Counted from the first letter of the stretch, positions 8,099-17,557 are shown. The stretch: 64,000 nucleotides of DNA from Alistipes sp. (GCA_017623505.1 JAGAOZ010000024.1:106746-170745); one strand, 5' to 3'. A program made the numbers and translations. Notes: generated from the letters alone by a model not told the origin.

Positions 8099-8716
8099 AT
8101 GAAGACAAAAATTCTCGGAGCATTGAAGACTAAGTATGCTAACTTAGGTTTCAATCAGAAGGCTTTGGATGGGGTTGCCTCGGTTCTCGAAAAAACCATC
8201 ACAGAGGAGGCTCAGATAGATGATGCAGTAGCAAACATCGAGCCTATGCTCAAAGTGTTCCAGGCTGATATTGACCGTATGCGAACAGAGCATACCACAC
8301 TCAAGAATCAGTACGACGAACTTCTCAAGAGACAATCAAATGGTGATGGGGGCGACCACACAGAACCCAACAACGCAGAGCCGGCGTGGTTTACTGCCTA
8401 CAAGGAGCAACAGGAGGAGCGTTACAACGCACTCAAGAGCGAGAGCGACGCTCTGAAGGCAGAGAAAGCTGCAACAGCTCGCAGAGAGCTCATTATGAGC
8501 AAAGCTAAAGAACTCGGTATTCCGCAGTGGCGAATGGATGAGGGCTTTGTGATTGCTGACGATGCCGACGAGGCAGCGATAGGCAACGCATTAGCAAGCA
8601 TTCAGAAGAACTTAGTTGCCGCAGGGCTTGACAAACAAGGCGGATTCCCGCTGGGTAACAATGGTGAGGTGTCTAAGGAGGAGGCTTCATCAATTGTTGC
8701 TGGAATGAAAATCTAA
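8099..8716 (+). CDS. Scaffold-like phage head protein
   Basis: The 205-residue protein (ATG at 8099, preferred over a GTG at 8063) is almost wholly alpha-helical: a compact N-terminal helix bundle, a coiled coil around residues 65-85 (IDRMRTEHTTLKNQYDELL), a Gly/Asp linker, and a second coiled coil (SDALKAEKAATARREL). Position between the minor head gene and the capsid gene is where scaffolding proteins lie. No protease motif is seen, so head maturation cleavage is not evident. Confidence 0.7.
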   Translation: MKTKILGALKTKYANLGFNQKALDGVASVLEKTITEEAQIDDAVANIEPMLKVFQADIDRMRTEHTTLKNQYDELLKRQSNGDGGDHTEPNNAEPAWFTAYKEQQEERYNALKSESDALKAEKAATARRELIMSKAKELGIPQWRMDEGFVIADDADEAAIGNALASIQKNLVAAGLDKQGGFPLGNNGEVSKEEASSIVAGMKI

Positions 8717-8728
8717 AACATTTAACAA

Positions 8729-9124
8729 ATGGCAACAGTAAATCTTATCAACGAAAAGAAGCAGGTGATGGATGGCAATGATAACATTGTCATCGTAAAC
8801 TACTTTGATGGCATTCGTGGTGGACGCACGTTGGATGTAACAGGCTTCAAGCCCGAGGTAATCCACGCTGGACACGTCATTGTTAAGCTCTCATCAGGCG
8901 AGTTTGCTCCTATGCCTCTCGCAGAGAGTGGCAACGCGTATGCCGCACTTCCCGAGGGTGCCTCTTATGCAGGTTTCCTCGTAGCATCTATCTCTACAAA
9001 GCAGCCTTTCGCTGCTATTATGGTTCGAGGCACTATCAACCCCGCAGCATCTCCTTTCCCTCTCACAGACATTATGTCTGCTGTTAAGGAGGCTCTGCCA
9101 CTAATCGATTATCAGGAGGACTAA
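8729..9124 (+). CDS. Head decoration-like protein
   Basis: The 131-residue product is beta-rich and small, lies immediately before the major capsid gene, and has the run HAGHVIVKLSSGEFAPMPLA that fits a small beta-barrel decoration or head-fibre protein. Exact family is not recognised. It begins 12 bases after the scaffold-like gene and ends three bases before the capsid gene, so stoichiometric co-expression with capsid is likely. Confidence 0.6.
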   Translation: MATVNLINEKKQVMDGNDNIVIVNYFDGIRGGRTLDVTGFKPEVIHAGHVIVKLSSGEFAPMPLAESGNAYAALPEGASYAGFLVASISTKQPFAAIMVRGTINPAASPFPLTDIMSAVKEALPLIDYQED

Positions 9125-9127
9125 ACT

Positions 9128-10216
9128 ATGGAGAAATCATTGTTTTTTCAGTATGTAGAGAAATACTTCCCACAGCTTGTATTGTCAGTTGTGGAGAAGC
9201 TGAACGACAAGACGCAGAGCACACTCTCGTACTTGTTTAAGACCCTCCTTCAGACAGAGTATTCTGTGGATGGTCGCTGGGAGTCAATCTATGGCGAGTA
9301 CAACCGTGTAGCAGCCGACGTAGTGGCAATGGATAGCCCACTGCCATTGAAGAAGCGTGACTCAGCAGGTCGTGCTAATGGCAACATCCCTAAGATGGGT
9401 ATGGAGCTCTTCCTCAATGAGAAGCAGATGGCAGACATCGACGCTATGATAGCTCAGGGTATCGACAATCAGACTATCGTGCGTAAGATATTCGAGGATA
9501 CACCACGTGTGATCTCAGGTATCTATGAGCGTCTTGAGTATATGTTCCTCGAGGGATTGTCTACCGGTGTTGCTCTTGCAGACCAGAATAACGTAGGCAC
9601 AGGTGTTCGCCTCGACTATGGCTACCTCGACTCTCACAAGTTCGGCGTGCCTACAGCGTGGGCAGGTAATGCTGCATCAGCAACTGCTATCAGCGACATT
9701 GACCGCGTTATCAAGAAGGCAACAGAGGATGGCAACCGCATCATCAAGGCTTATGCCGACAAGTTCTGGTTTGACGAGTTTGCTAAGAATCAGCAAGCGC
9801 GCGAGCAGTATGCCTTCATTCAGGGCTTCGTAGGCCAGAACATTCCTAACCTCACTAACGACCAAGTATCTGCTGCGTTCCAGAATAAGTATGGCTTCAG
9901 CGTAGAGCTCGTGGATCGTGCTGTGAAGACTGAGAAGAATGGCAAGCAGACCGTGGAGCGTCCTTGGGCTGAGGGTACTATCGTATTCGTATGCGATAAC
10001 CAGGTAGGCTCATTGGTTTGGACTCGCACAGCCGAGATGAATCACCCAGTAGCGGGCGTGACATATCAGACAGCGGATAACTATATCCTCGTGTCTAAAT
10101 ATCGCGAGAATCGCCCAGCATTGCGTGAGTACACCTCATCACAGGCGCGTGTGGTACCGGTAATCGCTAATCCTGACCGCATCTATACCCTTAACATCAA
10201 GACAGTGCAGGCGTAA
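9128..10216 (+). CDS. Major capsid protein
   Basis: The 362-residue protein is the largest in the head shell position. It has an N-terminal helical arm (SLFFQYVEKYFPQLV), and a C-terminal half resembling an HK97-type A domain with TIVFVCDNQVGSLVWTRT near residue 287 and late strands ending in VVPVIANPDRIYTLN. No separate protease or delta domain is seen. The codon choice is highly regular, consistent with a highly expressed protein. Its stop overlaps the next start (TAATG). Confidence 0.85.
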   Translation: MEKSLFFQYVEKYFPQLVLSVVEKLNDKTQSTLSYLFKTLLQTEYSVDGRWESIYGEYNRVAADVVAMDSPLPLKKRDSAGRANGNIPKMGMELFLNEKQMADIDAMIAQGIDNQTIVRKIFEDTPRVISGIYERLEYMFLEGLSTGVALADQNNVGTGVRLDYGYLDSHKFGVPTAWAGNAASATAISDIDRVIKKATEDGNRIIKAYADKFWFDEFAKNQQAREQYAFIQGFVGQNIPNLTNDQVSAAFQNKYGFSVELVDRAVKTEKNGKQTVERPWAEGTIVFVCDNQVGSLVWTRTAEMNHPVAGVTYQTADNYILVSKYRENRPALREYTSSQARVVPVIANPDRIYTLNIKTVQA

Positions 10217-10395
10217 TGAAGGTGCGAGTGCTCATAGAGTTCCGTGACAAGGATGATTATGCGAAGATCTACACCGCGAATAGCGTGGTAGAGTTCGACA
10301 AGGATCGTAGCCGAGAGCTTCTTGCTCTCGGTCTTGTCGAGGAAGTCAAAGACACCACAACCCGCAAAAATAGAAAAGCAAATGAGAGTATCTGA
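10216..10395 (+). CDS. Small phage protein after capsid
   Basis: ATG at 10216 overlaps the capsid stop in TAATG and reads 59 residues, MKVRVLIEFRDKDDYAKIY at the start and Lys/Arg-rich at the end (TTTRKNRKANESI). A short beta strand followed by FDKDRSRELLALGLVEEV is a layout common in small post-capsid proteins of many siphophages. It overlaps the next start at 10382 by 14 bases. Precise role is unknown. Confidence 0.75.
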   Translation: MKVRVLIEFRDKDDYAKIYTANSVVEFDKDRSRELLALGLVEEVKDTTTRKNRKANESI

Positions 10396-10708
10396 TGCCA
10401 TAACAGCACAACTTTATCCGTATGAGGTAGATATGCTCTTGATAGAGAAGGCATGTATCGACAACGAGATGACTGCCGCAGAGGAGTACTTTGCCGACAT
10501 GAAGCAAGGCGTAGCAAAGGCGACTATAACAGTATTACGCCACCTAATAGTCTTGCAGAGTGAGAGCAATGGCGGTTACTCATTGTCATACGACATTGAA
10601 GCCCTCAAAGAGCGAATATACAACCTTGCAAAGGATAACGGTTTGACTGATATAGCAGAGGAATATGACAGGCGTTCACACATAATCGACCGAACAAGTA
10701 TATGGTAA
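10382..10708 (+). CDS. Head-tail connector-like protein
   Basis: The 108-residue helical protein starts MRVSDAITAQLYPYEVDM. The position after the capsid and the size fit the gp6/gp15-like connector that docks under the portal. An upstream in-frame start at 10322 would overlap the preceding gene deeply, so ATG 10382 is preferred. It overlaps the following gene by seven bases. Family assignment comes from position and fold composition only. Confidence 0.65.
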   Translation: MRVSDAITAQLYPYEVDMLLIEKACIDNEMTAAEEYFADMKQGVAKATITVLRHLIVLQSESNGGYSLSYDIEALKERIYNLAKDNGLTDIAEEYDRRSHIIDRTSIW

Positions 10709-11067
10709 GATACCCCTACATACTTGAGATGTGGAAAGAGGCTGAGGCAGTCTTAAATGATGACGGCTCCTGGACTGAGGGTAAAGCTCGATGGTGCTAT
10801 GTGTGTCGTTGTAACGCACGACGCAATGGTAGCGCATCAGAGCGAAACGGAGTGGATGGCAAAGCCTTCGTATACTCATACGAGGTGATAATGCCCGCAA
10901 CATCTCCGACAATACCTCTCGGCACAAAGGTCCGCATACTTAATGGGCAAGAGAATAATATCCTTGAGAATGCTCCTTGCCAATGCGAGAAAGGGCAAAA
11001 CGTCTACCGAGTGAAAGGTTTTGATCGCAGTGGACAACGCTTCCAAAATGTCAGATTGTGGCTTTAA
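10702..11067 (+). CDS. Head closure-like protein
   Basis: A 121-residue, mainly beta protein with several Cys (WCYVCRCNARR near residue 31, NAPCQCEKG near 95). Position and size fit a head-closure protein that seals the connector. The four clustered Cys in two pairs could bind metal, which is unusual for this class. The start overlaps the previous stop by seven bases and the end overlaps the next GTG start by ten. Confidence 0.6.
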   Translation: MVRYPYILEMWKEAEAVLNDDGSWTEGKARWCYVCRCNARRNGSASERNGVDGKAFVYSYEVIMPATSPTIPLGTKVRILNGQENNILENAPCQCEKGQNVYRVKGFDRSGQRFQNVRLWL

Positions 11068-11549
11068 AGGATAACACTAATTGGGCGCAAGTAGCCTACA
11101 AATTGGGGACAAAGGCTGTGCTTGACTATAAAACTAAAGCGGTGAAATACCTAAGCGTCCTGGGAGAGAGGTGCGTCAAATATGCAAGAGAGGATATGAG
11201 CTCAGCTAAGCACTTCACAGATCGCACAGGTAACCTCCGCAACTCAATAGGTTATATCGTAGTTCAAGACGGCAATGTGAAGCTGGACTCTTTTGTAGGC
11301 GACACTCCTCCAAGCGAGGGTGTGGGTGATATGAATATGGCACACCAAAAAGGCCTATCATACGCAGAGCAAGTCGCTCGTGACTATTCGCCTGACAAGA
11401 CATATCTCATTGTTGTAGCGGGACTGGATTATGCGGTATGCGTCGAGGCTAAAGGCTTTGATGTCATAACCGGAACTCATGATTGGCTTGAGTCTAATGT
11501 AGCGTCATTCAGAGCAGAGTTTAAACGATTTTTACAAGCTATGGTATAA
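11058..11549 (+). CDS. HK97 gp10-like neck/tail-completion protein
   Basis: The 163-residue protein carries HFTDRTGNLRNSIGYIVV near residue 52 and AGLDYAVCVEAKGFDVITG near 120, both typical of the gp10-like family (TGNLR followed by YAxxVE.G). These proteins complete the head-tail joint. It starts with GTG at 11058, inside the preceding gene, suggesting coupled translation, and its stop overlaps the next start by one base. Confidence 0.75.
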   Translation: MALKDNTNWAQVAYKLGTKAVLDYKTKAVKYLSVLGERCVKYAREDMSSAKHFTDRTGNLRNSIGYIVVQDGNVKLDSFVGDTPPSEGVGDMNMAHQKGLSYAEQVARDYSPDKTYLIVVAGLDYAVCVEAKGFDVITGTHDWLESNVASFRAEFKRFLQAMV

Positions 11550-11974
11550 TGAAAGGCTTAACAACAACGGAAATATTCCACTTTGTGTGGGAGGCGATAA
11601 AACTATCGCCACTAAGCGAAGTAATCCCCACAATGTATGCCGACCACTACCCTAATCAAGGTGGTAGCGGCAAGCCTCTACCTAAGGAGTTTATTGTCGT
11701 TAATTCTCTGTCTAATGCCGTGGGCGATATGCAAGTGGCTACGCTGAACGTAAACATCTACGTTCACGACCAGACACCTACAATCAATCGCCAGGAGCAA
11801 CGCTACCCAGACCGAGCACGTCTTATGGAGCTTACACTGATAGCCTACGACTCTCTTAGGGGCTACCCTACTGATGGGCGATGGTTTTTCGATGTGAGCA
11901 ACGAAACTCTCATTAGTGAGGATGCTATTCCTTACACGCTATCGAACATTAAAATCACATTTAGAAAATACTAA
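11549..11974 (+). CDS. Tail terminator-like protein
   Basis: The 141-residue protein has a pattern of a short N-terminal helix, a strand-rich centre with EFIVVNSLSNAVGDMQVATLNVNIYV, and a C-terminal strand (SNIKITFRKY). This layout, directly before the tail tube gene, matches the DUF3168-like tail terminators that cap the growing tube. No catalytic motif is expected or seen. Confidence 0.65.
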   Translation: MKGLTTTEIFHFVWEAIKLSPLSEVIPTMYADHYPNQGGSGKPLPKEFIVVNSLSNAVGDMQVATLNVNIYVHDQTPTINRQEQRYPDRARLMELTLIAYDSLRGYPTDGRWFFDVSNETLISEDAIPYTLSNIKITFRKY

Positions 11975-11979
11975 GAATT

Positions 11980-12492
11980 ATGCAATTTGTAGGACTTAAC
12001 AAGGTATATGCCGGTGAGCCTCTGCCTAATGGTGTAAAGGATGCCGGTGCAACCGCAGCAATGCAGGCTTGGGCTAAGATTACACAGCCTTATCAGGGCG
12101 GTGTTACTGCTAACTTCTCGATGCCAACCTCTAACGACTTCTATCGTGAGGGTGAGTCAGAGCCATTCTACTCAGCTGTAGATTCGACATCCGCAACTAA
12201 GGAGATCACTTATGAGGTTGCCGACATGGATGACGAAACTATGGCATTCTATTTCGGCACTAAGGAGCCTCAGGAGGGTAAGATTTACGAAGGCGTTAAG
12301 GGCTTCGCATTCGTATCTAACTCAGGCGTAACAATGGCCTTTGCGCGCTTGAAGTACACAGCAATCATTACCGGTACTATGAGCTCTTCTGAGCCTATGC
12401 GTATCAGCGTATCAGCTAAGGTGCTTGCTCCGGAAAATGGCGGTGTAGCATGGTGGCCACTCAAGGGCGACATCTTCGAGACTGAAGAGTAA
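11980..12492 (+). CDS. Major tail tube protein
   Basis: A 170-residue beta-rich protein with the sequence feel of a tail tube subunit: SATKEITYEVADMDDETMAFYFG in the centre and AIITGTMSSSEPMRISVSA strands near the end. It lies between tail terminator and tail chaperone genes, as usual. The wording of codons is strongly optimised, consistent with hundreds of copies per virion. Confidence 0.75.
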   Translation: MQFVGLNKVYAGEPLPNGVKDAGATAAMQAWAKITQPYQGGVTANFSMPTSNDFYREGESEPFYSAVDSTSATKEITYEVADMDDETMAFYFGTKEPQEGKIYEGVKGFAFVSNSGVTMAFARLKYTAIITGTMSSSEPMRISVSAKVLAPENGGVAWWPLKGDIFETEE

Positions 12493-12499
12493 ACATTTA

Positions 12500-12550
12500 A
12501 CCCACCTGAGAGCTCAAGACTTGCAGATAGGAGCGAGACCTATGGTGGGT
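12500..12550 (+). promoter_or_regulatory. Inverted-repeat leader between tail tube and chaperone
   Basis: ACCCACC at 12500-12506 is complementary to GGTGGGT at 12544-12550, and an inner TAGG/CCTA pair can stack within the loop. The structure fills the 74-base gap between the tail tube and the chaperone. It has no T tract, so it is more likely an RNA-stability or translation element that separates a very abundant product from a scarce one than a terminator. Confidence 0.35.
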
Positions 12551-12566
12551 GCTAAATCCCAATACT

Positions 12567-13079
12567 ATGGCAAAGAAAACAAATAGGGCAACAGAACAGC
12601 GAGCATTGGCAATACTCACAGAGAAATGTGAGACATTTGACATCGAAGCATTAGATGGCTCTAAGCAGAAGCTTGCAATATATCCATTACAACTTGGTAG
12701 GCTATGTATGATTAGCCAACGACTGTTAGATCTTGATCTATGTTTTGAGAAGGCTGATGACAACGCGGTTAAACGAATGTGGCAGATTTGCGCCGAAAAA
12801 CCCAAAGAGGTAGCAGAGATTATAGCTATAGGCACACTGCGGACCAAGGAGGAGTTAGACACGCAATTGGAAGAGAGGACGAATCTAATTCTACACTCCC
12901 CTACTATGACGGCCAATGCTGTAGCAAACGTATTGACGTACATCGTATTCAGCTCCTTTTTCGCGGATTTTATGACAGCTATTCGCTCGGTAAGAACTCT
13001 TCAGGTAGAGATTTCCCAGTCAAAGAAGAGAGAGAGGATAGCTACTACGGAGGGCAAAGCATTTGGGGAGCTAAGATAG
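12567..13079 (+). CDS. Tail assembly chaperone, short form (G-like)
   Basis: The 170-residue helical protein (ATG 12567, preferred over GTG 12549) sits between tail tube and tape measure, where the lambda G-type chaperone is found. It has a helix-rich core (QLGRLCMISQRLLDLDLCF) and a Lys/Arg-rich end (ISQSKKRERIATTEG). The frame one base back remains open past its stop and encodes a convincing extension, so this is probably the unshifted product of a frameshifted pair that coats the tape measure during assembly. Confidence 0.72.
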   Translation: MAKKTNRATEQRALAILTEKCETFDIEALDGSKQKLAIYPLQLGRLCMISQRLLDLDLCFEKADDNAVKRMWQICAEKPKEVAEIIAIGTLRTKEELDTQLEERTNLILHSPTMTANAVANVLTYIVFSSFFADFMTAIRSVRTLQVEISQSKKRERIATTEGKAFGELR

Positions 13080-13303
13080 ATCCACTACTTGAGCGTTATG
13101 GGTGGACATTGGACTATGTAATGTGGGGAATATCATGGGCCAACGCTCAAATCTTGCTCGGTGATAGCATACGCGTAGACTACGATTGCGACAAAAATAA
13201 GCACCAAAGCCCACTCAAAAAGAATATCGACAAAATAGACCTTAATGACCCTAATGCTTTTGCCATACTGGAACGCATGGCCGGGGCTGGGCGTAATAGA
13301 TAG
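12956..13303 (+). CDS. Tail chaperone extension in the -1 frame (GT-like)
   Basis: The -1 frame is open across the end of the short chaperone to TAG at 13301-13303. Its distal part is clearly protein-like (SIWGAKIDPLLERYGWTLDY, then MWGISWANAQILLGD) and has no plausible start codon between 12779 and 13118. This is the classic layout of lambda G-GT made by -1 slippage. No perfect slippery heptamer is present; C-TTT-TTC at 12956-12962 and G-GGC-AAA near 13052 are the nearest candidates. The given start is the first of these and is only nominal. The extension would recruit tube subunits to the tape measure. Confidence 0.6.
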   Translation, partial: LFRGFYDSYSLGKNSSGRDFPVKEEREDSYYGGQSIWGAKIDPLLERYGWTLDYVMWGISWANAQILLGDSIRVDYDCDKNKHQSPLKKNIDKIDLNDPNAFAILERMAGAGRNR

Positions 13304-13308
13304 ACGAT

Positions 13309-16300
13309 ATGATAAACCTTACAGCAGTAATAGATAACTCAGAAGCTCTGCGCAAATTAAAAGAGCTGAAAGAAGCAGCAGAGGAATCCACATCAGACAT
13401 CGTATCAGATGCTGACCGTATGGATGTTGCAATGCGAAAGATAGGCAGCGCACTGGCTGGACTTGGCTTGGGTATATCCCTAACGAGCTTCGCCAAACAA
13501 GTAGCTATGGTAAGAGGCGAATTCCAACAGTTGGAGGTCGCCTTTTCAACTATGTTATCCTCTAAAGAGAAAGCAGATGCCTTGATGGCCGAGGTGACAG
13601 ACTTTGCCGCAAAGACGCCATTTGATTTGCAGGGCGTAGCACAAGGCACAAAGCAGCTCCTCGCATACGGCTCTACCGCCGAGGAGGTGGTGGGCGAGTT
13701 GCGTATGCTTGGCGATATAGCAGCGGGATTATCTATCCCTCTTGGTGATATAGTATACCTATACGGTACGACGCGCACCCAGGGTAGAATGTACACACAA
13801 GACTTGCGACAGTTTATGGGCCGTGGTATTCCTCTTGCTGAGGAGTTGGCCAAGCAGTTTGGCGTATCAAAGGATAGAGTTGGAGAGTTGGTAACGCAAG
13901 GTAAGGTTGGCTTCGAGGAGATGCGCAAAGCCCTGGTATCAATGACTTCTGAGGGTGGCAAGTTCTACAACCTTATGGAGGCTCAGTCGGCAACAATCAC
14001 CGGTAAGATGTCTAACCTTGGTGATGCGATAGATCAGATGTTTAATGAGATTGGAAAATCTCAGGAGGGAGTAATTGCCAGCATGTTGGATGGTGCTACG
14101 TATCTTGTTGAAAACTACGAGAAGGTGGGCCGCATCATAATGAATCTCGTAGCAGCCTATGGCGCGTACAAGGCTGCCGTTATCATAGTGACAACTTGGC
14201 AAAAGGTGGAGTTATATTTGACTGAACAAATGGCCCTCGAAAAATATTTTTTAACGCAGAAAAACCATGCGCTCTCTGCCTCAGCTCTCCGTGCTGCGGC
14301 GGCGGAGAAACTCTTTGCTGCTGCGACTCTTAAGGTGAAAACAGCATTGAAAGGCTTAGCGGCAACTATGACCAATCCTTATGTGTTAATGGTGGCAGCT
14401 ATCGGTACGGCGATATATGCGATATACGATGTAATCTCTAAATCAGAAATCGCAGCCAAAGCCGTGCAAGGTATTGAAGAGAGTATCGCTAACGCAAAGG
14501 AAAAACTCAACGAGGAGAGAGAGGAAATCGACAAGTTAGTTGATTCTGTAACGGATGCCAACGCCGCTAATTACGAGAGAGTGCGTAGCCTCCACAAACT
14601 TGTACAAGAGTACCCTCAGTTGTTGGAGGTATATGGCAGCGAGAAAGAGATGCTTAATGACATTGTTGGCCTGCAAAAACAACTTAATATCCTACGAGCT
14701 AAGGAAGACCTAAAGCTGATCCAAGACAAGAAAAAGACTGTAGAAGCGGATGTAGCTAATCAGCTTAGAGATAAAGAGTCTTGGTTTTTTGCCCGAGCCA
14801 GAGAAGCTGGTATCGGACAGATGGACTTAGCCAGCACCTTAGCGATACCATACGATTATTTGTTTGGTACCAACTATAGCGAAAGAGCAGCGAATTGGGT
14901 GAATCGAGCAGACACTGACAAAGGCGTCATATACTCTCACGGCGAGGAGGGCCAAAAGGCTCTTGCTGATGCGATAGATGTACTCAACGAGGAGGAGAAA
15001 CAAGGCCTGATTGCACTCGAAGATGCCCTATTTGATGCTCAGTCTCTCGAAGATAAGACGGCCCAAACAGAGGAGAAGATAGCAGGCATATACTTCCGTT
15101 TGAGAGGCGGTAAAACTGAGGACCAGCTAAGAACTGCTTTTGAGAATTTAGCCGAAGATGAAAAGCGGAGTTACGAAAATTTTAACGATTATCAGCAACA
15201 TATATTCGACCAGAACGATAAAGATTGGAAAAACCGAGCAACTGCCGACGCATTCCTGGGGACGGCAAACTACGTCGAAAAACGAGGCCTAAAGGGCGAG
15301 CTCGAATACCAACAGAATATATTATCGGCGCTGAAGAACCCTGCCACAGAAGCTGAGAGGGATGAGGCAGTAAAAAATGTGCGAGAGAAACGCCTGGCCG
15401 CTATCGAGGCGGCTAATGAGGCTGAGATAGAATTGGAGAAGGAGCGTATCGACAGCAAAGCTGAGCTTTTAGAGTACGAGAAAAGCCTTGAGCTCAAAGA
15501 GCTGGATGCGAAGATTGCCGCTGCGGACAAAGACAATGACACTGAAACCGTAGAGGCTTTTAATAGGCAGAAAGAGGCAGTAACTAAACTCTACGACATG
15601 AAGATCGCAAAAGCCCGTAAAGAGGAGGCCGAGAGAGATAAACAAGAGCGAGAGCAGAAAGAAGAGGAAGAGAAGCAGCACCTTAATAAGATGCTGGCCG
15701 AGTTTGGTACATACAACCAAAAGCGTCAGGCTATAATTGATGAATATAAAGAGAAGCGCAATAGTATGTATGCCACCGACAAAGATGGCAAGTATATTAC
15801 AGATGATAATGGCAACAAGCAGCTCAAAGAGGGCTTCATACAAGAGAATATCGACAATCTCAACGCACAAGAACAGGAGGCTCTAAGCGACTTTGCCAGC
15901 GATTTCTACGCCGAGAATGATGAGTTTGAGACCTGGTTAGAGACTATTGTCGATATGTCTGTGGATAAGCTTCGAGCGCAAAAACAAGCCCTGGAAGAGC
16001 TTTTGCCTACAATTAGCGACGAAGCAAGCAAGGGATATATTCAAGCTCAGATAAACGCCATGGACAATGTAATATATCAGCAGAAAAAGCCTAAGGGTAA
16101 GGATAAAAAGGAGGAGCAGGCTGCTCAACTTATGCAAGCAATCAGCGAAGTTGGAAGTGCCGCCAAAGACGCCTTGGAGAATATCGAAGGCATGGACGAA
16201 GGGCTGAAAAAGATGTTCTCTGATACATTAGACCTAACCATGGGTGTAGGCAACCTTGTTATAGCAATAATGAGCATTAAAGACGGCATGGCTGCGCTAG

Positions 16301-17556
16301 AGAAAGCCTCGGCGATATTGATGATCATATCGGCAGCAATCCAGGTGGCAAGTATGCTATTCAGCTTCCTAAGTGGTAAAGAGACATCCTTCGAGCGCAA
16401 CCTACGTTTGTTGCGTGAGTTCAACGAAGAGCTCAGGATAATGAATCAGCGCGCAAAGCTCGAAAATTTTGAGGGCACAATTTTCGATGGAGCAGAGTTC
16501 GCAAAGGCCGCAAATGCCATCAATGTGTATAACGAGGCTTTGAAGCGATACAATGATACTGTAAATAAGATAACTCAAACGGCTAATGGGTTGTCACTGG
16601 GGCAACAATTAGGATTTTATGGCCCAAATTCGTCGTTTGCAGCGGGCTCAGTCAATGACTTAGAGGACGCATTGGGGAATATGTTAATACAAACACGTCA
16701 TAAGACATGGTTTCGCAGTGCAAAGTATTCGAGTCTGAAAGATGTACTGCCGGAGTTGTTTGGCGAGGATGGCGTAAATATGGAAGCTCTCAAGGAGTTT
16801 ACAAGCAACGACCTCTTTGAGAATTTGTCATACGAGAATCAGCAGCTCATCAAATCGCTTTTAGCAGATTGGGAGCTGTATGAGGATGCAATGTCGGAGG
16901 TTAGAGACTATCTGTCGGGCATTTTTGGTGAGATGGGTAGCGAGATGACAGATGCACTTGTCACAGCATTCCAGAGTGGCACAGATGCGGCAAAAGATTT
17001 CATTGATAGCATGTCTAACATGCTCGATTCTTTCGCAAGAGATATGGTTAATTCGCTCATCTTTGCCGACCTATTCAAGGAGGCGGAGGATGCTTTATTT
17101 GGCGTAATGAAAGACACTAATCTAACGGACGAAGCGAAGTTTGCCAAGTATACCAAGATATTTGGCGAGTTGGCAAGCCAGAGCGCAGCAATGCAAGATG
17201 AAGCGTTTGCGCTGATGGATGCATTGCAGAAACAAGCCAAGGAGCAAGGCTTCGACATATTCAACGATGCCGATGAACAGACAGCCACATCACGAGGATT
17301 CCAAGCAATGTCGCAAGAGACAGGCTCAGAGCTCAACGGCAGATTTACCGACATGCAAGGTAAGATGACAGAAGTGCGAGATTTTGTATTTCAAACGGTC
17401 GTAGACGGACAACATAGGCTCAATGAGCTTGTAAACATCCGTGATATAGCAATACAGCTCAATGGCAATGTGGAGCAGATAAAGACCTACTCAAAGGTAC
17501 TGCCGCAAATGAATGATACACTAACATCGATGAACCGAAAATTAGACGCACTATAA
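13309..17556 (+). CDS. Tape measure protein
   Basis: The 1415-residue protein has a typical tape-measure N-terminal domain: FAKQVAMVRGEFQQLEVAFS, KTPFDLQGVAQGTKQLLAYG and MGRGIPLAEELAKQFGVS. Then come three hydrophobic stretches (near residues 280, 360 and 980-1020) and long coiled coils rich in Glu/Lys (residues 375-460 and 690-800). Its length would set a tail of roughly 200 nm by the usual 1.5 angstrom per residue rule. No lysozyme or peptidase motif is obvious. It starts five bases after the chaperone extension. Confidence 0.92.
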   Translation: MINLTAVIDNSEALRKLKELKEAAEESTSDIVSDADRMDVAMRKIGSALAGLGLGISLTSFAKQVAMVRGEFQQLEVAFSTMLSSKEKADALMAEVTDFAAKTPFDLQGVAQGTKQLLAYGSTAEEVVGELRMLGDIAAGLSIPLGDIVYLYGTTRTQGRMYTQDLRQFMGRGIPLAEELAKQFGVSKDRVGELVTQGKVGFEEMRKALVSMTSEGGKFYNLMEAQSATITGKMSNLGDAIDQMFNEIGKSQEGVIASMLDGATYLVENYEKVGRIIMNLVAAYGAYKAAVIIVTTWQKVELYLTEQMALEKYFLTQKNHALSASALRAAAAEKLFAAATLKVKTALKGLAATMTNPYVLMVAAIGTAIYAIYDVISKSEIAAKAVQGIEESIANAKEKLNEEREEIDKLVDSVTDANAANYERVRSLHKLVQEYPQLLEVYGSEKEMLNDIVGLQKQLNILRAKEDLKLIQDKKKTVEADVANQLRDKESWFFARAREAGIGQMDLASTLAIPYDYLFGTNYSERAANWVNRADTDKGVIYSHGEEGQKALADAIDVLNEEEKQGLIALEDALFDAQSLEDKTAQTEEKIAGIYFRLRGGKTEDQLRTAFENLAEDEKRSYENFNDYQQHIFDQNDKDWKNRATADAFLGTANYVEKRGLKGELEYQQNILSALKNPATEAERDEAVKNVREKRLAAIEAANEAEIELEKERIDSKAELLEYEKSLELKELDAKIAAADKDNDTETVEAFNRQKEAVTKLYDMKIAKARKEEAERDKQEREQKEEEEKQHLNKMLAEFGTYNQKRQAIIDEYKEKRNSMYATDKDGKYITDDNGNKQLKEGFIQENIDNLNAQEQEALSDFASDFYAENDEFETWLETIVDMSVDKLRAQKQALEELLPTISDEASKGYIQAQINAMDNVIYQQKKPKGKDKKEEQAAQLMQAISEVGSAAKDALENIEGMDEGLKKMFSDTLDLTMGVGNLVIAIMSIKDGMAALEKASAILMIISAAIQVASMLFSFLSGKETSFERNLRLLREFNEELRIMNQRAKLENFEGTIFDGAEFAKAANAINVYNEALKRYNDTVNKITQTANGLSLGQQLGFYGPNSSFAAGSVNDLEDALGNMLIQTRHKTWFRSAKYSSLKDVLPELFGEDGVNMEALKEFTSNDLFENLSYENQQLIKSLLADWELYEDAMSEVRDYLSGIFGEMGSEMTDALVTAFQSGTDAAKDFIDSMSNMLDSFARDMVNSLIFADLFKEAEDALFGVMKDTNLTDEAKFAKYTKIFGELASQSAAMQDEAFALMDALQKQAKEQGFDIFNDADEQTATSRGFQAMSQETGSELNGRFTDMQGKMTEVRDFVFQTVVDGQHRLNELVNIRDIAIQLNGNVEQIKTYSKVLPQMNDTLTSMNRKLDAL

Positions 17557-17557
17557 T

